Positions 33,042 through 43,492 are shown, counted from the first letter of the stretch. The stretch: DNA of 64,000 nucleotides from Lentibacillus populi (GCA_014642895.1 BMJD01000012.1:26772-90771); one strand, 5' to 3'. The notes: generated from the sequence alone by a model not told the origin. Numbers and translations are program-made.

Positions 33042-33385
33042 AAATACGCCCCTCTCTTTCGAGGGGCTGATATAGGAGTCTCGTGGCTATGTTATATTTT
33101 TAACGGTATGGATTAATTTATGCAATTTTATAAGTTACAATCGAATATAACTTTAGTATGGTATGACAGGCAACTTTTGCTAAACTGTACATATGGTAAT
33201 TTATACTCATGTAAACCTCCGAATGTCTTGTGTTGGTTAAATAAATAAAAAATTGCCCCTCACAAACGAGGGGCTCAAGGATGGTTGATTCATAGCGATT
33301 TTAGTATTAACGGTTTGTTTTAAATTATTCAAACAATAAAGAAAGGATGGTTATCCATTTGGAGATCCATCCTTCTGTCTATGAA
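33042..33385 (+). other. right end of prophage / intergenic region
   Basis: No convincing gene. A GCCCCTC/GAGGGGC hairpin follows the amidase stop at 33048-33067; on the plus strand it lacks a T run. A second copy of the same stem lies at 33255-33274. The prophage right attachment site probably falls in this AT-rich stretch, but no duplicate of it can be seen because the left end is outside the window. Confidence 0.5.
33240..33274 (-). terminator. minus-strand terminator for the DUF3918-like gene
   Basis: GCCCCTC/GAGGGGC stem followed on the minus strand by AATTTTTTATTTATTT. It lies downstream of the pseudogene at 33386-33657. Confidence 0.75.
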
Positions 33386-33657
33386 TTATAACTGATTACT
33401 TTGATTGGTATTTCCTATTTGTTGTTCCGAATTTTGGTTTGTTGTCTGTCCTTGCAATGGATTGGCTATTTGTTGCATATTACTTGCCATGTTTTGCATT
33501 GCATTAGTGCCTTGTTGTAGCTTGTTCAGTGCATTAGAAGTGGTTTGAGTCAAACGCTGAAAGTTCCGTTTTGAACACCCCTTGTAATACCATATATAGC
33601 AGCACCAACCGCACCAACAGTTATTACCGAAGTTAACATACCTCTACGACCATTCAT
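33386..33657 (-). pseudogene. DUF3918/YrzQ-like small membrane protein gene with a frameshift
   Basis: The first frame starts at ATG 33657 behind AAAGGATGG and encodes NGRRGMLTSVITVGAVGAAIYGIT, a short Gly-rich membrane segment typical of the YrzQ/DUF3918 family, then stops early. A -1 frame from about 33563 continues as FQRLTQTTSNALNKLQQG and then a Gln/Asn-rich tail (QQIANPLQGQTTNQNSEQQ) to 33386. Adding one base at ACTTTC joins both into an ~89-residue protein. A single-base deletion, real or from sequencing, is the simple reading. Confidence 0.65.
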
Positions 33658-33828
33658 AATAATTCACCATCCTTTATGGTTTTATAATTATTTGCAAAAA
33701 AAATTTTAAGAAGGCCCTTTCTAATTGCTTGGGGGCATAAAGAGAGTTCCACATAGTCTGTTTAAGTTTTTACTGGTTAAAGTAATAATATACAAAAAAT
33801 ATTTTTAGTTAATTTGTAATATAAAGAA

Positions 33829-33852
33829 GGAAAATAGTCCCTTTTTGTCGAA
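33829..33852 (+). promoter_or_regulatory. leader motif shared with 8249-8272; contains a 0A-box core
   Basis: GGAAAATAGTCC then CTTTTTGTCGAA. The 3' part has TGTCGAA, the Spo0A binding core, 35 bases before the TTG start at 33887. Confidence 0.45.
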
Positions 33853-33886
33853 AGAATAAAAATAAGATAAAAAAGGGGGTACAAAA

Positions 33887-34747
33887 TTGAATTTTAAAAT
33901 TTTCCAATTATATGAACAAGTGGAATTTGATGATGATGCATTATCCAGGATGGTTTATTACTTAAGAGGGTTAGATCCTTTAAATGCAGGTCAAGGACTG
34001 GATTACTTGATTAACGGGGACGTAGAACACCAAAATGGAATCTTGGTTGGAAGTATTAGTGAAGAGTACGTTCCGAATACCAATGAATTAAATGATGATA
34101 AAATCCTTATGCCTGTCCAAGACATAGAACCATATGAAAGAACGATTTTTGCATTTGATTTTTACACTAGGAATTTACTTATACAAAACCGAAATTATTC
34201 ACCTGTTAATTTGAATCCTGGTAGGACTTCTAGTAGGTTAATTGATATCCTAAATGATGCCTTCCAAGCGGTATTTAATATTAATTTTAATGTAATTCCT
34301 ACCCAAATTCCTGAAGGAAATGAAATATTTGAAAGGATATTTAACACAGCAAGGGTTATCGAAGCACAGTTCAGTAATTTAAATGAGAGGCGTGCATGTA
34401 ATCATGATGTTTCAGATAATCCAATAATTAATAATGGATTTCTTGAGTTTTGGAATAATGATGATTCACGCACAAACCTAATACTTATAAAAGCAACTAA
34501 CGAAGGCGAAGTTAATAACAATCCAGTTGTTATTGCAGCCTTAAATTCAGAAAATGTTATAATTGATAAAATAAAGTATTACGAAGAAGAGGAGGATAAG
34601 AATCTTACTATTAGCAGAAGTTCTCTTGATAAATTTGACATTCCAGACCTAAATAGAGATGAAGATTCTATAACAGCATTTCAGCAAATTGTGGATTCCA
34701 TACCACCTGAAAGGGGATATTTACGTAGAATCCGTCATATCGATTAA
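33887..34747 (+). CDS. unknown protein of the accessory region
   Basis: A 286-residue acidic, Asn-rich soluble protein starting at TTG behind AAAAGGGGG. Segments include RMVYYLRGLDPLNAGQGLDYL, FAFDFYTRNLLIQNRNYSPVNL, and RNEDSI-like ends; no transmembrane helix, catalytic triad or nucleotide-binding motif is seen. It is AT-rich and followed 36 bases later by a 54-residue gene, both ending at one terminator. I recognise no family. It shares its leader and terminator style with the prophage gene pair at 8297-9111, hinting at common regulation or origin. Confidence 0.55.
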   Translation: MNFKIFQLYEQVEFDDDALSRMVYYLRGLDPLNAGQGLDYLINGDVEHQNGILVGSISEEYVPNTNELNDDKILMPVQDIEPYERTIFAFDFYTRNLLIQNRNYSPVNLNPGRTSSRLIDILNDAFQAVFNINFNVIPTQIPEGNEIFERIFNTARVIEAQFSNLNERRACNHDVSDNPIINNGFLEFWNNDDSRTNLILIKATNEGEVNNNPVVIAALNSENVIIDKIKYYEEEEDKNLTISRSSLDKFDIPDLNRDEDSITAFQQIVDSIPPERGYLRRIRHID

Positions 34748-34783
34748 ACAATAGGATAAAATATATTTAAAGGAGGTCTTGAT

Positions 34784-34948
34784 ATGAATCAAGAAAAAGA
34801 ATTAGAAAAAGGGATGACTGGCAAGATTACTAAAGATATTACAGTTGTTGATGTGCAAAAGAACTCGTATGGCACAGATATACGTGTTAAAGAAGACGAT
34901 GGAGCAGAGTATTGGACGAGTTATAATGAGGAAATAAATCTTGATTAA
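34784..34948 (+). CDS. 54-residue small protein
   Basis: A short ORF behind AAAGGAGGTCTTGAT-ATG, a near perfect ribosome binding site. The product (KGMTGKITKDITVVDVQKNSYG; IRVKEDDGAEYWTSYNEE) looks like a small five-strand OB-like or SH3-like barrel. Second gene of the unit with 33887; function unknown. Confidence 0.6.
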   Translation: MNQEKELEKGMTGKITKDITVVDVQKNSYGTDIRVKEDDGAEYWTSYNEEINLD

Positions 34949-34973
34949 AAAAGCACCCATAGCGGTGCTTTTT
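34946..34973 (+). terminator. intrinsic terminator
   Basis: AGCACC/GGTGCT stem and TTTTT; nearly identical to the terminator at 9111-9134. Confidence 0.85.
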
Positions 34974-35097
34974 AATACCCAAAATTCAACTAGGGGGCAA
35001 GCCCACCATTCGCAAAGTTCTATAGATAGGACAATGTAAAATTTCGAAGATTTGTTATATAATGTTGTTAGAATGGTGATTTTAGGGGGGAACGTTA

Positions 35098-36677
35098 ATG
35101 AAAAGTATTCAGGAGATATTTGATAATTTGGCTAGCTCGGAAATGTTGCCAGTTATATTTGCTGGTTCAGGAATAACAAAAAGATATACGTCAAACAGTT
35201 ATGATTGGAAACGATTATTAATTGAATGCATTTCTCAATATAATGCAGATCCGGAAAATAAGTATAGGAGTATAAAGTTGATGTCGAATATGAATTAGAA
35301 TCTGATCAGATAAATAAATTTTCTATTAATGAAAAAATTGGTACTAAAGTTGAAAGAGACTTCAATAAAGAATTTTATAAAGGAAACATTAAAAGCCTTG
35401 ATGTTGAAAATAAACAGAATCCACTTAAGGTGTTTATCGCAAAAATGCTTAGTGAATATAGTCTGAATGAGGAGATGAATTACGAAATTGAATTGTTTAA
35501 AAGACTAAGAGACAAAATGTTAACAGTTATTACAACCAACTATGATACATTGTTTGAGGATTACATATTTACTGAGCATGACAAAATTGTCGGTCAAGAC
35601 ATATTTAAAAATTCTGAGCTAGGAACTTTATTCAAGATACACGGATGTATTACCAATCCGAGTTCGTTGGTTTTAACCTCCAAGGACTATCAAAAATTTA
35701 AGAAAAAAAGAAAAGTTTTGTCAGCAAAATTAATTAATCTATTTACTGAGAATCCTGTGATTTTTATGGGGTATTCAGTTTCCGATGAAAATATAAGGTC
35801 AATATTATTGGATATATTTCAATGTATAGATGAGGTAGAAGACTATAAAGTATTTGAGAAGAGGTTAATTATGATTGAATACAGTGAAAATCAGGAAATC
35901 CCTTCTATTGGTACATACGCTATGTCAATTGACAATGTTGAAATCACTTTTACAAAAGTTGTAACTTCAAGTTTCACCCCCATTTTGGAGGAGATGCAGA
36001 AGTTAAAGAAAAAAGTAAGATTTAAAGATTTAAAACATATAAAGGATATAGTATACGATATTGTTCAAAATGATAATGGACAAAAAAAGAAGTTTATTAA
36101 TTTGGTGGATAATGAGACTGCTATAGATGATGATGAAATTGTTGTGGCCATAACCAAAAAAGATAATTTTCTTGATTCTGTTGGAATCACAGGAATACAG
36201 CCAGAGGATTTATTTGATGACCTTTTAACCGGGTCACTAGAAAACAAGATCAGGACCAATGAGAGACAAAAACTGCTTATTGAAATTCAGATACCGAATT
36301 TATTAAGAGGAAATAATATACTACCTATACACAAATATATTAAAAACTATAATGGCGAGTTAACACTTGAAAGTAAAGTGAATAGATTATGTAATATGAA
36401 GGTCGATGATTTCTTTAACAATAGCATAAAAAGAGATATCGATTCCTATTACGAAAATCATTTTTCATCACTAGAAGAAATCTTTGAGACAATACCATCT
36501 AACAGTAGGAAGCTAAGTTATTTAGTCATAAGATGTGTTTACGACTCGGAACCTGGGGAAATTAGACAATTTTTATTATCATATGGTAATAAAATTTATG
36601 GAATGACCAGTGGGGGGACACATTACAGGAAGATGGCATGTATTTATGATATTAAAAAATATAAAAACGCCCAGTAA
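35098..36677 (+). pseudogene. SIR2-like NADase defence gene, broken by a frameshift
   Basis: The first frame (35098 to 35298) encodes a SIR2 start: MLPVIFAGSGITKRY, the NAD-binding GSG loop. It then stops. The same protein continues in the next frame: from about 35268 'EYKVDVEYELESDQ', later VITTNYDTLFEDY, FKIHGCITNP (catalytic His) and VIFMGYSVSDENI, all hallmarks of SIR2_2 proteins. One missing base near AAGTATAGGAG (35261-35270) accounts for it. The last ~250 residues are an unknown sensor/effector partner region. Intact relatives act in abortive infection by depleting NAD. The 3' frame alone (from 35430) would lack the NAD loop. Confidence 0.78.
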
Positions 36678-36807
36678 GGGAAGCATTAGTCCAACTAACA
36701 CGCCTTACCAAGCGTCTATGTATATATTTATATTAAGGTTTTTAAAGTTATATGTCAACCAAATAAAATTTTCGTGCTAATCCAATATATAAAAAACATG
36801 TATTTAC

Positions 36808-36830
36808 ATGGCCCCGCCAGGGCCATTTTA
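36808..36830 (+). terminator. intrinsic terminator
   Basis: ATGGCCC/GGGCCAT stem, loop CGCCA, followed by TTTATTA. Ends the SIR2 transcript. Confidence 0.7.
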
Positions 36831-36886
36831 TTATGCTTTTAAAACCATAGGCTCTATCTGAAACTTATAGGATACAATCAACATTT

Positions 36887-37120
36887 TTATTTTCCTCCAT
36901 ATGTATTATCCTTAATCCTATATTTATCAAACCTTTGTTCAACAAACCCTTTTGCGACTAAGCTATGCATATTTTTCTTTACGATCTGCTGCCCAGTTGT
37001 ATCGGAAACCATTTCCTCGATAGAAAATGTTTGAGGATAGGCTTTTTCTAATTGAACAATTATGCATACTTCAATTAAATTTAAATTGTTACTTATCGAC
37101 CACTCTAAGATGTTTTCCAT
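36887..37120 (-). CDS. small winged-helix-like protein
   Basis: A 77-residue protein. The ATG at 37120 has TTGGAG six bases before it and is preferred over an ATG 18 bases further out. Pattern: WSISNNLNLIEVCIIVQLEKAYP, FSIEEMVSDTTGQQIVKKNMHSLVAKGFVEQRFDKYRI: three helices and a beta wing, as in MarR-like/winged-helix DNA-binding domains. May regulate neighbouring accessory genes. Confidence 0.55.
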   Translation of the reverse strand: MENILEWSISNNLNLIEVCIIVQLEKAYPQTFSIEEMVSDTTGQQIVKKNMHSLVAKGFVEQRFDKYRIKDNTYGGK

Positions 37121-37165
37121 TGTTTTCTCCAATTTCATCTTTTTAGTTAAGACAAGTCTATCAAA

Positions 37166-37372
37166 TCAGTCGTTATTTTTCTTGTTATAAGTAATTACTT
37201 CCCCAGACAACTCCTCGAAAATTCGATCACATTCCTTTTTACTAGGCGTATCAGCCCAAGCATAATACCTTTCCTCAGACATCGCACCACCAAACCAAAT
37301 ATGATCCTCATAATCATCCCATTCCCGCAATGTACCAAACCCAACTAAATGACCATCAATTATTTTTTCCAT
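37166..37372 (-). CDS. small conserved protein, paralog A
   Basis: A 68-residue protein with AGGAGGGATTTTCTT before its ATG. It is about 80% identical to the gene at 39508-39714: shared KII.GHL.GFGTL.EW.DYED.IW.GGAMSEERY and ADTPSKKECDRI. Trp/Gly-rich acidic; no known family. The homology continues upstream for about 50 bases into the region between this gene and the divergent membrane protein gene. Confidence 0.65.
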   Translation of the reverse strand: MEKIIDGHLVGFGTLREWDDYEDHIWFGGAMSEERYYAWADTPSKKECDRIFEELSGEVITYNKKNND

Positions 37373-37570
37373 AAGAAAATCCCTCCTATAACTATTATCG
37401 AATGAGAAGGGGAAAAGGGGGGCATTATTCCGAACTATCGATTTAAAACAAAGTAGCTCTGCTTGCAAATAAACACTTATAAATTTGTTATTCGGATAAA
37501 AGGAAAATAAATTGCAAAAGATAACCATTAAAACACACGTAAAAGTGGGGTATATGAGGTGGATTGAAAA

Positions 37571-38137
37571 ATGACAGTAAAAGAAGGAATAAAACAGGTT
37601 GAAAGAGCCTACGAACAGCTAATAGAAATGAATAACTCGATGTCCGAAGCAGTTGATAATGTCTTTATGTTTACATGGCAATGGTGGTTTGGGATCGGAC
37701 TATTTATTATTCCTTGGATAATATGGTTTCTTTTTAGAAATAAAGAAAGTACGGGTCGGCTTCTTATTGGAGGATTTGTAACCATCATTTTGTCATTAAT
37801 AATTGACCTTATTGCCTTGTCTTATGGGCTGTGGTCTTACCCCATGAAATTTTCACCTATAGCTCCACTTTTATTTCTTCCCTATCATTTTTCATTAGCT
37901 CCTGTTACAATTATGTTTGCTCTTCAAATTAAACCAAGAGCTAATTCACTTTTAAAAGGTTTAATATTTGCTGGAATTGGGGCTTTTATAGGTATGAACT
38001 TTTTTGCAATGATTGATTTTTACGATCCAAAAGGATGGCCAATGATTTATGACTTTTTTATTTATCTATCCCTTTTCTTTGTAGCGAATTGGTTCAGCAA
38101 CATGGATAGCTTTAAAAAAATAACAGACCGTTCTTGA
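37571..38137 (+). CDS. CBO0543-like membrane protein (cargo A)
   Basis: A 188-residue protein with five predicted helices: FTWQWWFGIGLFIIPWIIWFLF, LLIGGFVTIILSLIIDLIALSYG, APLLFLPYHFSLAPVTIMFALQ, LIFAGIGAFIGMNFFAMID and IYDFFIYLSLFFVANWF. The W-W-F...IPW..W start and LWSYP motif match the CBO0543 family, common in Bacilli and of unknown function. It is divergent from paralog A and followed by an 87-bp repeat. Confidence 0.7.
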   Translation: MTVKEGIKQVERAYEQLIEMNNSMSEAVDNVFMFTWQWWFGIGLFIIPWIIWFLFRNKESTGRLLIGGFVTIILSLIIDLIALSYGLWSYPMKFSPIAPLLFLPYHFSLAPVTIMFALQIKPRANSLLKGLIFAGIGAFIGMNFFAMIDFYDPKGWPMIYDFFIYLSLFFVANWFSNMDSFKKITDRS

Positions 38138-38160
38138 AATATGGAAGAGACACTATAAAG

Positions 38161-38247
38161 TGATCAAACTTTTTTATAAATCTCAAATTTAAATCTGCTG
38201 AAAATGCAACAAAGCATTATTATCTAAAGCCCCTTACTCGAGGGGCT
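38161..38247 (+). repeat. 87-bp direct repeat, copy A, ending in a GCCCC-TACTCGA-GGGGC hairpin
   Basis: 83 of 87 positions are identical to 40300-40386. Starts TGATCAAACTTTTTTATAAA and ends with the AGCCCC..GGGGCT stem; in this copy the T run after the stem is lost (AAGCAACG), so terminator function may be weakened. Confidence 0.85.
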
Positions 38248-38368
38248 AAGCAACGTTAGTTTGTGTTGATTTAATTTGATTTATAATCACCTTCTTTGGT
38301 TTATATTTCCTTGAAATGGGATATAACATAATAAAATCATCTTTTTTGTGAATTTTTTTCTTAAATGT

Positions 38369-38396
38369 ATACAATCTTTATCCGTTGTATTATAAT
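38369..38396 (+). promoter_or_regulatory. putative promoter/operator of the Panacea toxin-antitoxin pair
   Basis: Inverted repeat ATACAA (38369-38374) / TTGTAT (38385-38390) directly before a TATAAT -10 box (38391-38396), 60 bases upstream of the antitoxin start. The location fits autoregulation. Confidence 0.45.
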
Positions 38397-38455
38397 AAAT
38401 AAAGAAGATATTACTTTTTTATTTTTTTCTGAAAATTATAAGGAGGGTGACCGCA

Positions 38456-38953
38456 TTGGTTGAATATGCTCAAAGAGATCAAAACGGGTATTATCAAGTA
38501 CAAGATGTGATCAATTGGTTTTTATCCAAGGATTCCATGTCACCTAAGAAGCTGCAAAAATTATTATATTATGCTTATTCGTGGACATTAGCGTTGCAAA
38601 ACGAGGATGTAGAAAATCTCGAAAACAAGTTGTTCGATAACAATTTTGAAGCCTGGGTACACGGGCCGGTATTACCATCTGTTTACCATGATTTTAAAAC
38701 ATTTGGTTATCACGATATAGCTAGATTAGAAGATTATAAAATTAAATTTGATGAAGATATCGAAGATATTTTAAATCAGGTGTGGGATGAGTATGGTGAT
38801 TATAATGGTAACCAGTTAGAAAGTATTACTCATCAAGAAGAACCATGGAAAAAGGCAAGAGGGGATTGTAGCCCTATCGAAAGATGTAACACACTTATTT
38901 CAGACGAAGATATTTTTTCGTATTATATTCAGGAAGTTGAGTATGTGGATTAA
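38456..38953 (+). CDS. Panacea-domain (DUF4065/SocA-like) antitoxin
   Basis: A 165-residue protein. TTG 38456 is chosen because AAGGAGG lies nine bases before it, while a GTG at 38447 abuts the ribosome binding site. The Panacea domain pattern is clear: VQDVINWFLSK, 'MSPKKLQKLLYYAYSWTLAL', LFDNNFEAWVHGPVLPSVYHDFK. Panacea proteins neutralise unrelated toxins encoded next to them. The adjacent gene at 38953 starts in the TAATG overlap and is the expected toxin. Located between the two duplicated units. Confidence 0.82.
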   Translation: MVEYAQRDQNGYYQVQDVINWFLSKDSMSPKKLQKLLYYAYSWTLALQNEDVENLENKLFDNNFEAWVHGPVLPSVYHDFKTFGYHDIARLEDYKIKFDEDIEDILNQVWDEYGDYNGNQLESITHQEEPWKKARGDCSPIERCNTLISDEDIFSYYIQEVEYVD

Positions 38954-39513
38954 TGGGTACGAAAAAGGTAAAGAAAAATAATAAAAGTGTTGCATCTAAA
39001 AATGTTAGGGGGAATAGACCAATTCAGTCTGATTCCCCTTTAACGTTTGATTTATCGAATGAAAACTGGCTAAAAAGCGTTTCAGTACCAAAAGAAAAGT
39101 ATACAAACAAACTGAAAGACAAAGATATGTTTATTGAATACATAACGGAGTTGTTCCATAAAGTAATTCCTTTAATTCAAAGAAATGGTAATGATATGAT
39201 TAAGGAAGCTGGAACAAAAGGGTGGCGACATTGTCATCCTATTGACGAGGACAAGCTAGATTTAGTACTTAAAATTACCGAAGAGATTCATGGACACAAA
39301 TTTAATTCTCAAAAGGTTGCAGGACCACAGTTATGGCAATTTGGTGTAACTCAAAATATTAGGCTTATTGCCATACATGATTATACAAACAATTACCTGA
39401 CACCAGTTTTTATTGATTACCATCACTTAATTCATTCAAATGACTATTATAATCAACATGATTTTGATAAATTTTCCTACTGTCCTATAGATAGTATAAT
39501 GAACCCTTCATAA
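38953..39513 (+). CDS. probable toxin partner of the Panacea antitoxin
   Basis: A 186-residue basic protein, translation coupled to the antitoxin (stop/start overlap). The N-terminus is Lys-rich; the core reads KGWRHCHPIDEDKLDLVLKI, QLWQFGVTQNIRLIAIHDYTNNYLTPVFIDYHHLIH. The strand pattern 'FGVTQNIRLIAIHDY...L.PVFIDYHH' is like ParE/RelE- or HigB-type toxins, ending with the conserved aromatic/His stretch. Toxic activity and target are inferred from context only. Confidence 0.6.
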   Translation: MGTKKVKKNNKSVASKNVRGNRPIQSDSPLTFDLSNENWLKSVSVPKEKYTNKLKDKDMFIEYITELFHKVIPLIQRNGNDMIKEAGTKGWRHCHPIDEDKLDLVLKITEEIHGHKFNSQKVAGPQLWQFGVTQNIRLIAIHDYTNNYLTPVFIDYHHLIHSNDYYNQHDFDKFSYCPIDSIMNPS

Positions 39514-39526
39514 AGGGTTTTTTATT
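39502..39526 (+). terminator. terminator of the toxin-antitoxin operon
   Basis: AACCCTT/AAGGGTT stem overlapping the toxin stop, followed by TTTTTATTTT. It also covers the 3' end of the convergent gene at 39508. Confidence 0.7.
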
Positions 39527-39714
39527 TTATATTCAACTACTTCTCCAGACAACTCCTCACAAATCCGATCACACTCTTTCTTACTAGGTGTATCAGCCCA
39601 AACATTATACCTTTCCTCAGACATAGCACCGCCGTGCCAAATATAATCCTCATAATCCCCCCATTCCTGCAAAGTTCCAAATCCAATTAAATGACCAGCA
39701 ATAATTTTTTCCAT
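39508..39714 (-). CDS. small conserved protein, paralog B
   Basis: A 68-residue paralog of 37166-37372 with the same ATG context (AGGAGGGGTTTTTCTA). Conserved positions include GHLIGFGTL, GGAMSEERY and ADTPSKKECDRI. Convergent with the toxin gene and divergent from the cargo B membrane protein gene. Function unknown. Confidence 0.65.
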   Translation of the reverse strand: MEKIIAGHLIGFGTLQEWGDYEDYIWHGGAMSEERYNVWADTPSKKECDRICEELSGEVVEYKIKNPL

Positions 39715-39778
39715 TAGAAAAACCCCTCCTATATTTATTATCGAATGAGAAGTGGAAAAGGTGGCGTTTGTAACTTTG

Positions 39779-39840
39779 AAATAAAGTTTGATAATTTATA
39801 ATAAAGCTTTATCATCTTAAATAAAGTTTGATAATTTATA
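39779..39840 (+). repeat. two exact 22-bp repeats with a related third in a promoter region
   Basis: AAATAAAGTTTGATAATTTA plus TA at 39779-39800 and again at 39819-39840, spaced 40 bases; a partial copy (AGAGTTTGATAC) follows at 39843. Between them AGCTTTATCATC is partly inverted. Looks like operator sites for cargo B or paralog B. The corresponding region in unit A lacks them. Confidence 0.6.
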
Positions 39841-39931
39841 AAAGAGTTTGATACAATTACATCGATCTAGGCGGATTAGACAATTCAACAAAAGGGCTAA
39901 CTTTTGCGACATAAGTAAAAGGAGAAATGAG

Positions 39932-40252
39932 ATGGACTTAATCAAAACGAAACAATTTTTTGTGTTTTTATCGCTGTTATGTGCAATAGGTGTATTTTTA
40001 ATGAGTAGTGCATTTCAAAGTATGGCATACTGGGGAAATGATTTGACTTGGTATTGGGTTGGAGTTGCTTTCACTTATTTTATTTGGTTGATGGGTATAG
40101 TTTTCTTAGTAATAGCAATTACTAGGAAAGTAAACGTGAAAGGAAAATTAATATTTGGACTGTCAATGTTGGGGATAGCGACATTTATTATATTAATTTG
40201 TGGTTTTCTTTGGACTACCTTTGTGATAATTGCAGGAATGTCTGGAATATGA
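39932..40252 (+). CDS. small three-helix membrane protein (cargo B)
   Basis: 106 residues from ATG 39932 behind AAAAGGAG. Helices: FFVFLSLLCAIGVFLMSSAF, WYWVGVAFTYFIWLMGIVFLVIAI, LIFGLSMLGIATFIILICGFLW. No homology by eye to cargo A at 37571, although both lie in the same setting (divergent paralog upstream, 87-bp repeat downstream). Function unknown. Confidence 0.6.
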   Translation: MDLIKTKQFFVFLSLLCAIGVFLMSSAFQSMAYWGNDLTWYWVGVAFTYFIWLMGIVFLVIAITRKVNVKGKLIFGLSMLGIATFIILICGFLWTTFVIIAGMSGI

Positions 40253-40299
40253 CTTTTTCAACTATCGGGCGCTTTAATGAAACAATACAAAGTAGATAA

Positions 40300-40386
40300 T
40301 GATCAAACTTTTTTATAAATCTGATATTTAAATCTGCTGAAAATGCAACAAAGCATTATTAACTAAAGCCCCTCACTCGAGGGGCT
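40300..40386 (+). repeat. 87-bp direct repeat, copy B, with terminator
   Basis: Same sequence as 38161-38247 with four differences; here the AGCCCC/GGGGCT hairpin (40369-40386) is followed by TTTTTTTG, so it is a functional-looking terminator for cargo B. Confidence 0.85.
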
Positions 40387-40813
40387 TTTTTTGTGTTGTT
40401 CCAAATTGGTTAAAATAGGTGTGATTTATTTATGGTGTGTTGACCGCTATTGTTTGACGTAATACAAAAAGTAATAATAAAAAGTAATAATAAGTAATCG
40501 AGCATAAATAAATCAGAAGTTGATACTACTTTTTACTATTATACTAACGTTAGAAAGCCCGGCGAAATACGAAATAATCAAATGTAATATGCCGGGCATG
40601 ATGTAAGTTTAAATATAAAAACATTGATATGACAGGAATTGTGCGAGCAATTCCTGTCTTTTATTTATATAAGTAACAGAAAAGTAACATTTATTCAAAA
40701 AATGGTTTCTTCGAGCAATAGGTCAATACCCATTTTCATCTAAACACATCACCCAAAGTAGGCGAATGAATAGGATAATAAGGAGAATCTTAAGCTGAAA
40801 AGGGGAAACGAGA
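40387..40813 (+). other. long intergenic region with two strong hairpins; possible small RNA
   Basis: No ORF of note. GCCCGGC (40557-40563) / GCCGGGC (40591-40597) form one hairpin; GACAGGAATTG (40631) / CAATTCCTGTC followed by TTTTATTT forms a perfect terminator at 40631-40664. No coding frame precedes the terminator within 300 bases, so it may end a small RNA starting after a TTGACG box near 40457. Confidence 0.4.
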
Positions 40814-41167
40814 ATGTACAATTATAATTGGAACCAACCGAATCCATCGCACCATCCGAATTGGAATCAGCCTAATCCTGATCCATACCGACAGCCAAAT
40901 TGGAACAATCCAAATCCGGCATACCATCCTAATTGGCAACACCAAGGTTATAATCAAAACGGTTCAAATTGGCATCGCAGAATAACGATGGAAGAGGCGA
41001 TGAATATCGCAACACAGCAAGTACCAGGTGAAGTGGTCAGAGTAGAGTTGGACACGGAGCATGGAATACCTGTCTATGAGGTAGAAATTGTAACACAACA
41101 AGGCGTTGAATATGAAGTGAATGTTGATGTCAATACAGGTGACATTGTTGATATAGAGCTCGACTAG
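40814..41167 (+). CDS. PepSY-domain protein with N-terminal NWNQPNP repeats
   Basis: A 117-residue protein. Residues 1-50 are low complexity, made of units such as PNWNQPNPSHH, PNWNQPNPDPYRQ, PNWNNPNPAYH, PNWQHQG. Residues 55-117 are a PepSY domain (ITMEEAMNIATQQVPGEVVRVELD, YEVEIVTQQGVEYEVNVDVNTGDIVDIE). There is no signal peptide, which is unusual for PepSY proteins; repeats rich in Asn/Pro/Trp resemble spore-surface proteins. Role may be spore-associated, an inference. Confidence 0.7.
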   Translation: MYNYNWNQPNPSHHPNWNQPNPDPYRQPNWNNPNPAYHPNWQHQGYNQNGSNWHRRITMEEAMNIATQQVPGEVVRVELDTEHGIPVYEVEIVTQQGVEYEVNVDVNTGDIVDIELD

Positions 41168-41315
41168 AATATTCATGTAAATCACGTAATCCAAGGGCCA
41201 AAAAGATCGGGAAGTCGCTGATAAAGCAGGAAAAGCTGCAGGCTAGCAGGCCACTACTGATAAACGTTAAAAATCATCGATAAATACAAGTTTAATTATA
41301 GTTGACCGACCACAC

Positions 41316-41351
41316 AAAAAATCGCTGAATGGCCACCATCCAGCGATTTTT
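41316..41351 (+). terminator. bidirectional terminator between the PepSY gene and pbuX
   Basis: AAAAATCGCTG/CAGCGATTTTT stem: A tract and T tract on both sides, so it serves both strands. Confidence 0.8.
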
Positions 41352-41363
41352 CCTCATCCAGCA

Positions 41364-43492
<2,129 letters not shown>

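Noticed and set aside
33042..33385. attR of the prophage
   Set aside because: Expected here by position, but the partner site is outside the window and no tRNA or gene end duplicates are visible, so no site is claimed.
38161..40386. CRISPR-like or insertion sequence reading of the 87-bp repeats
   Set aside because: Only two copies 2 kb apart, no transposase, no terminal inverted repeats, no spacer pattern.
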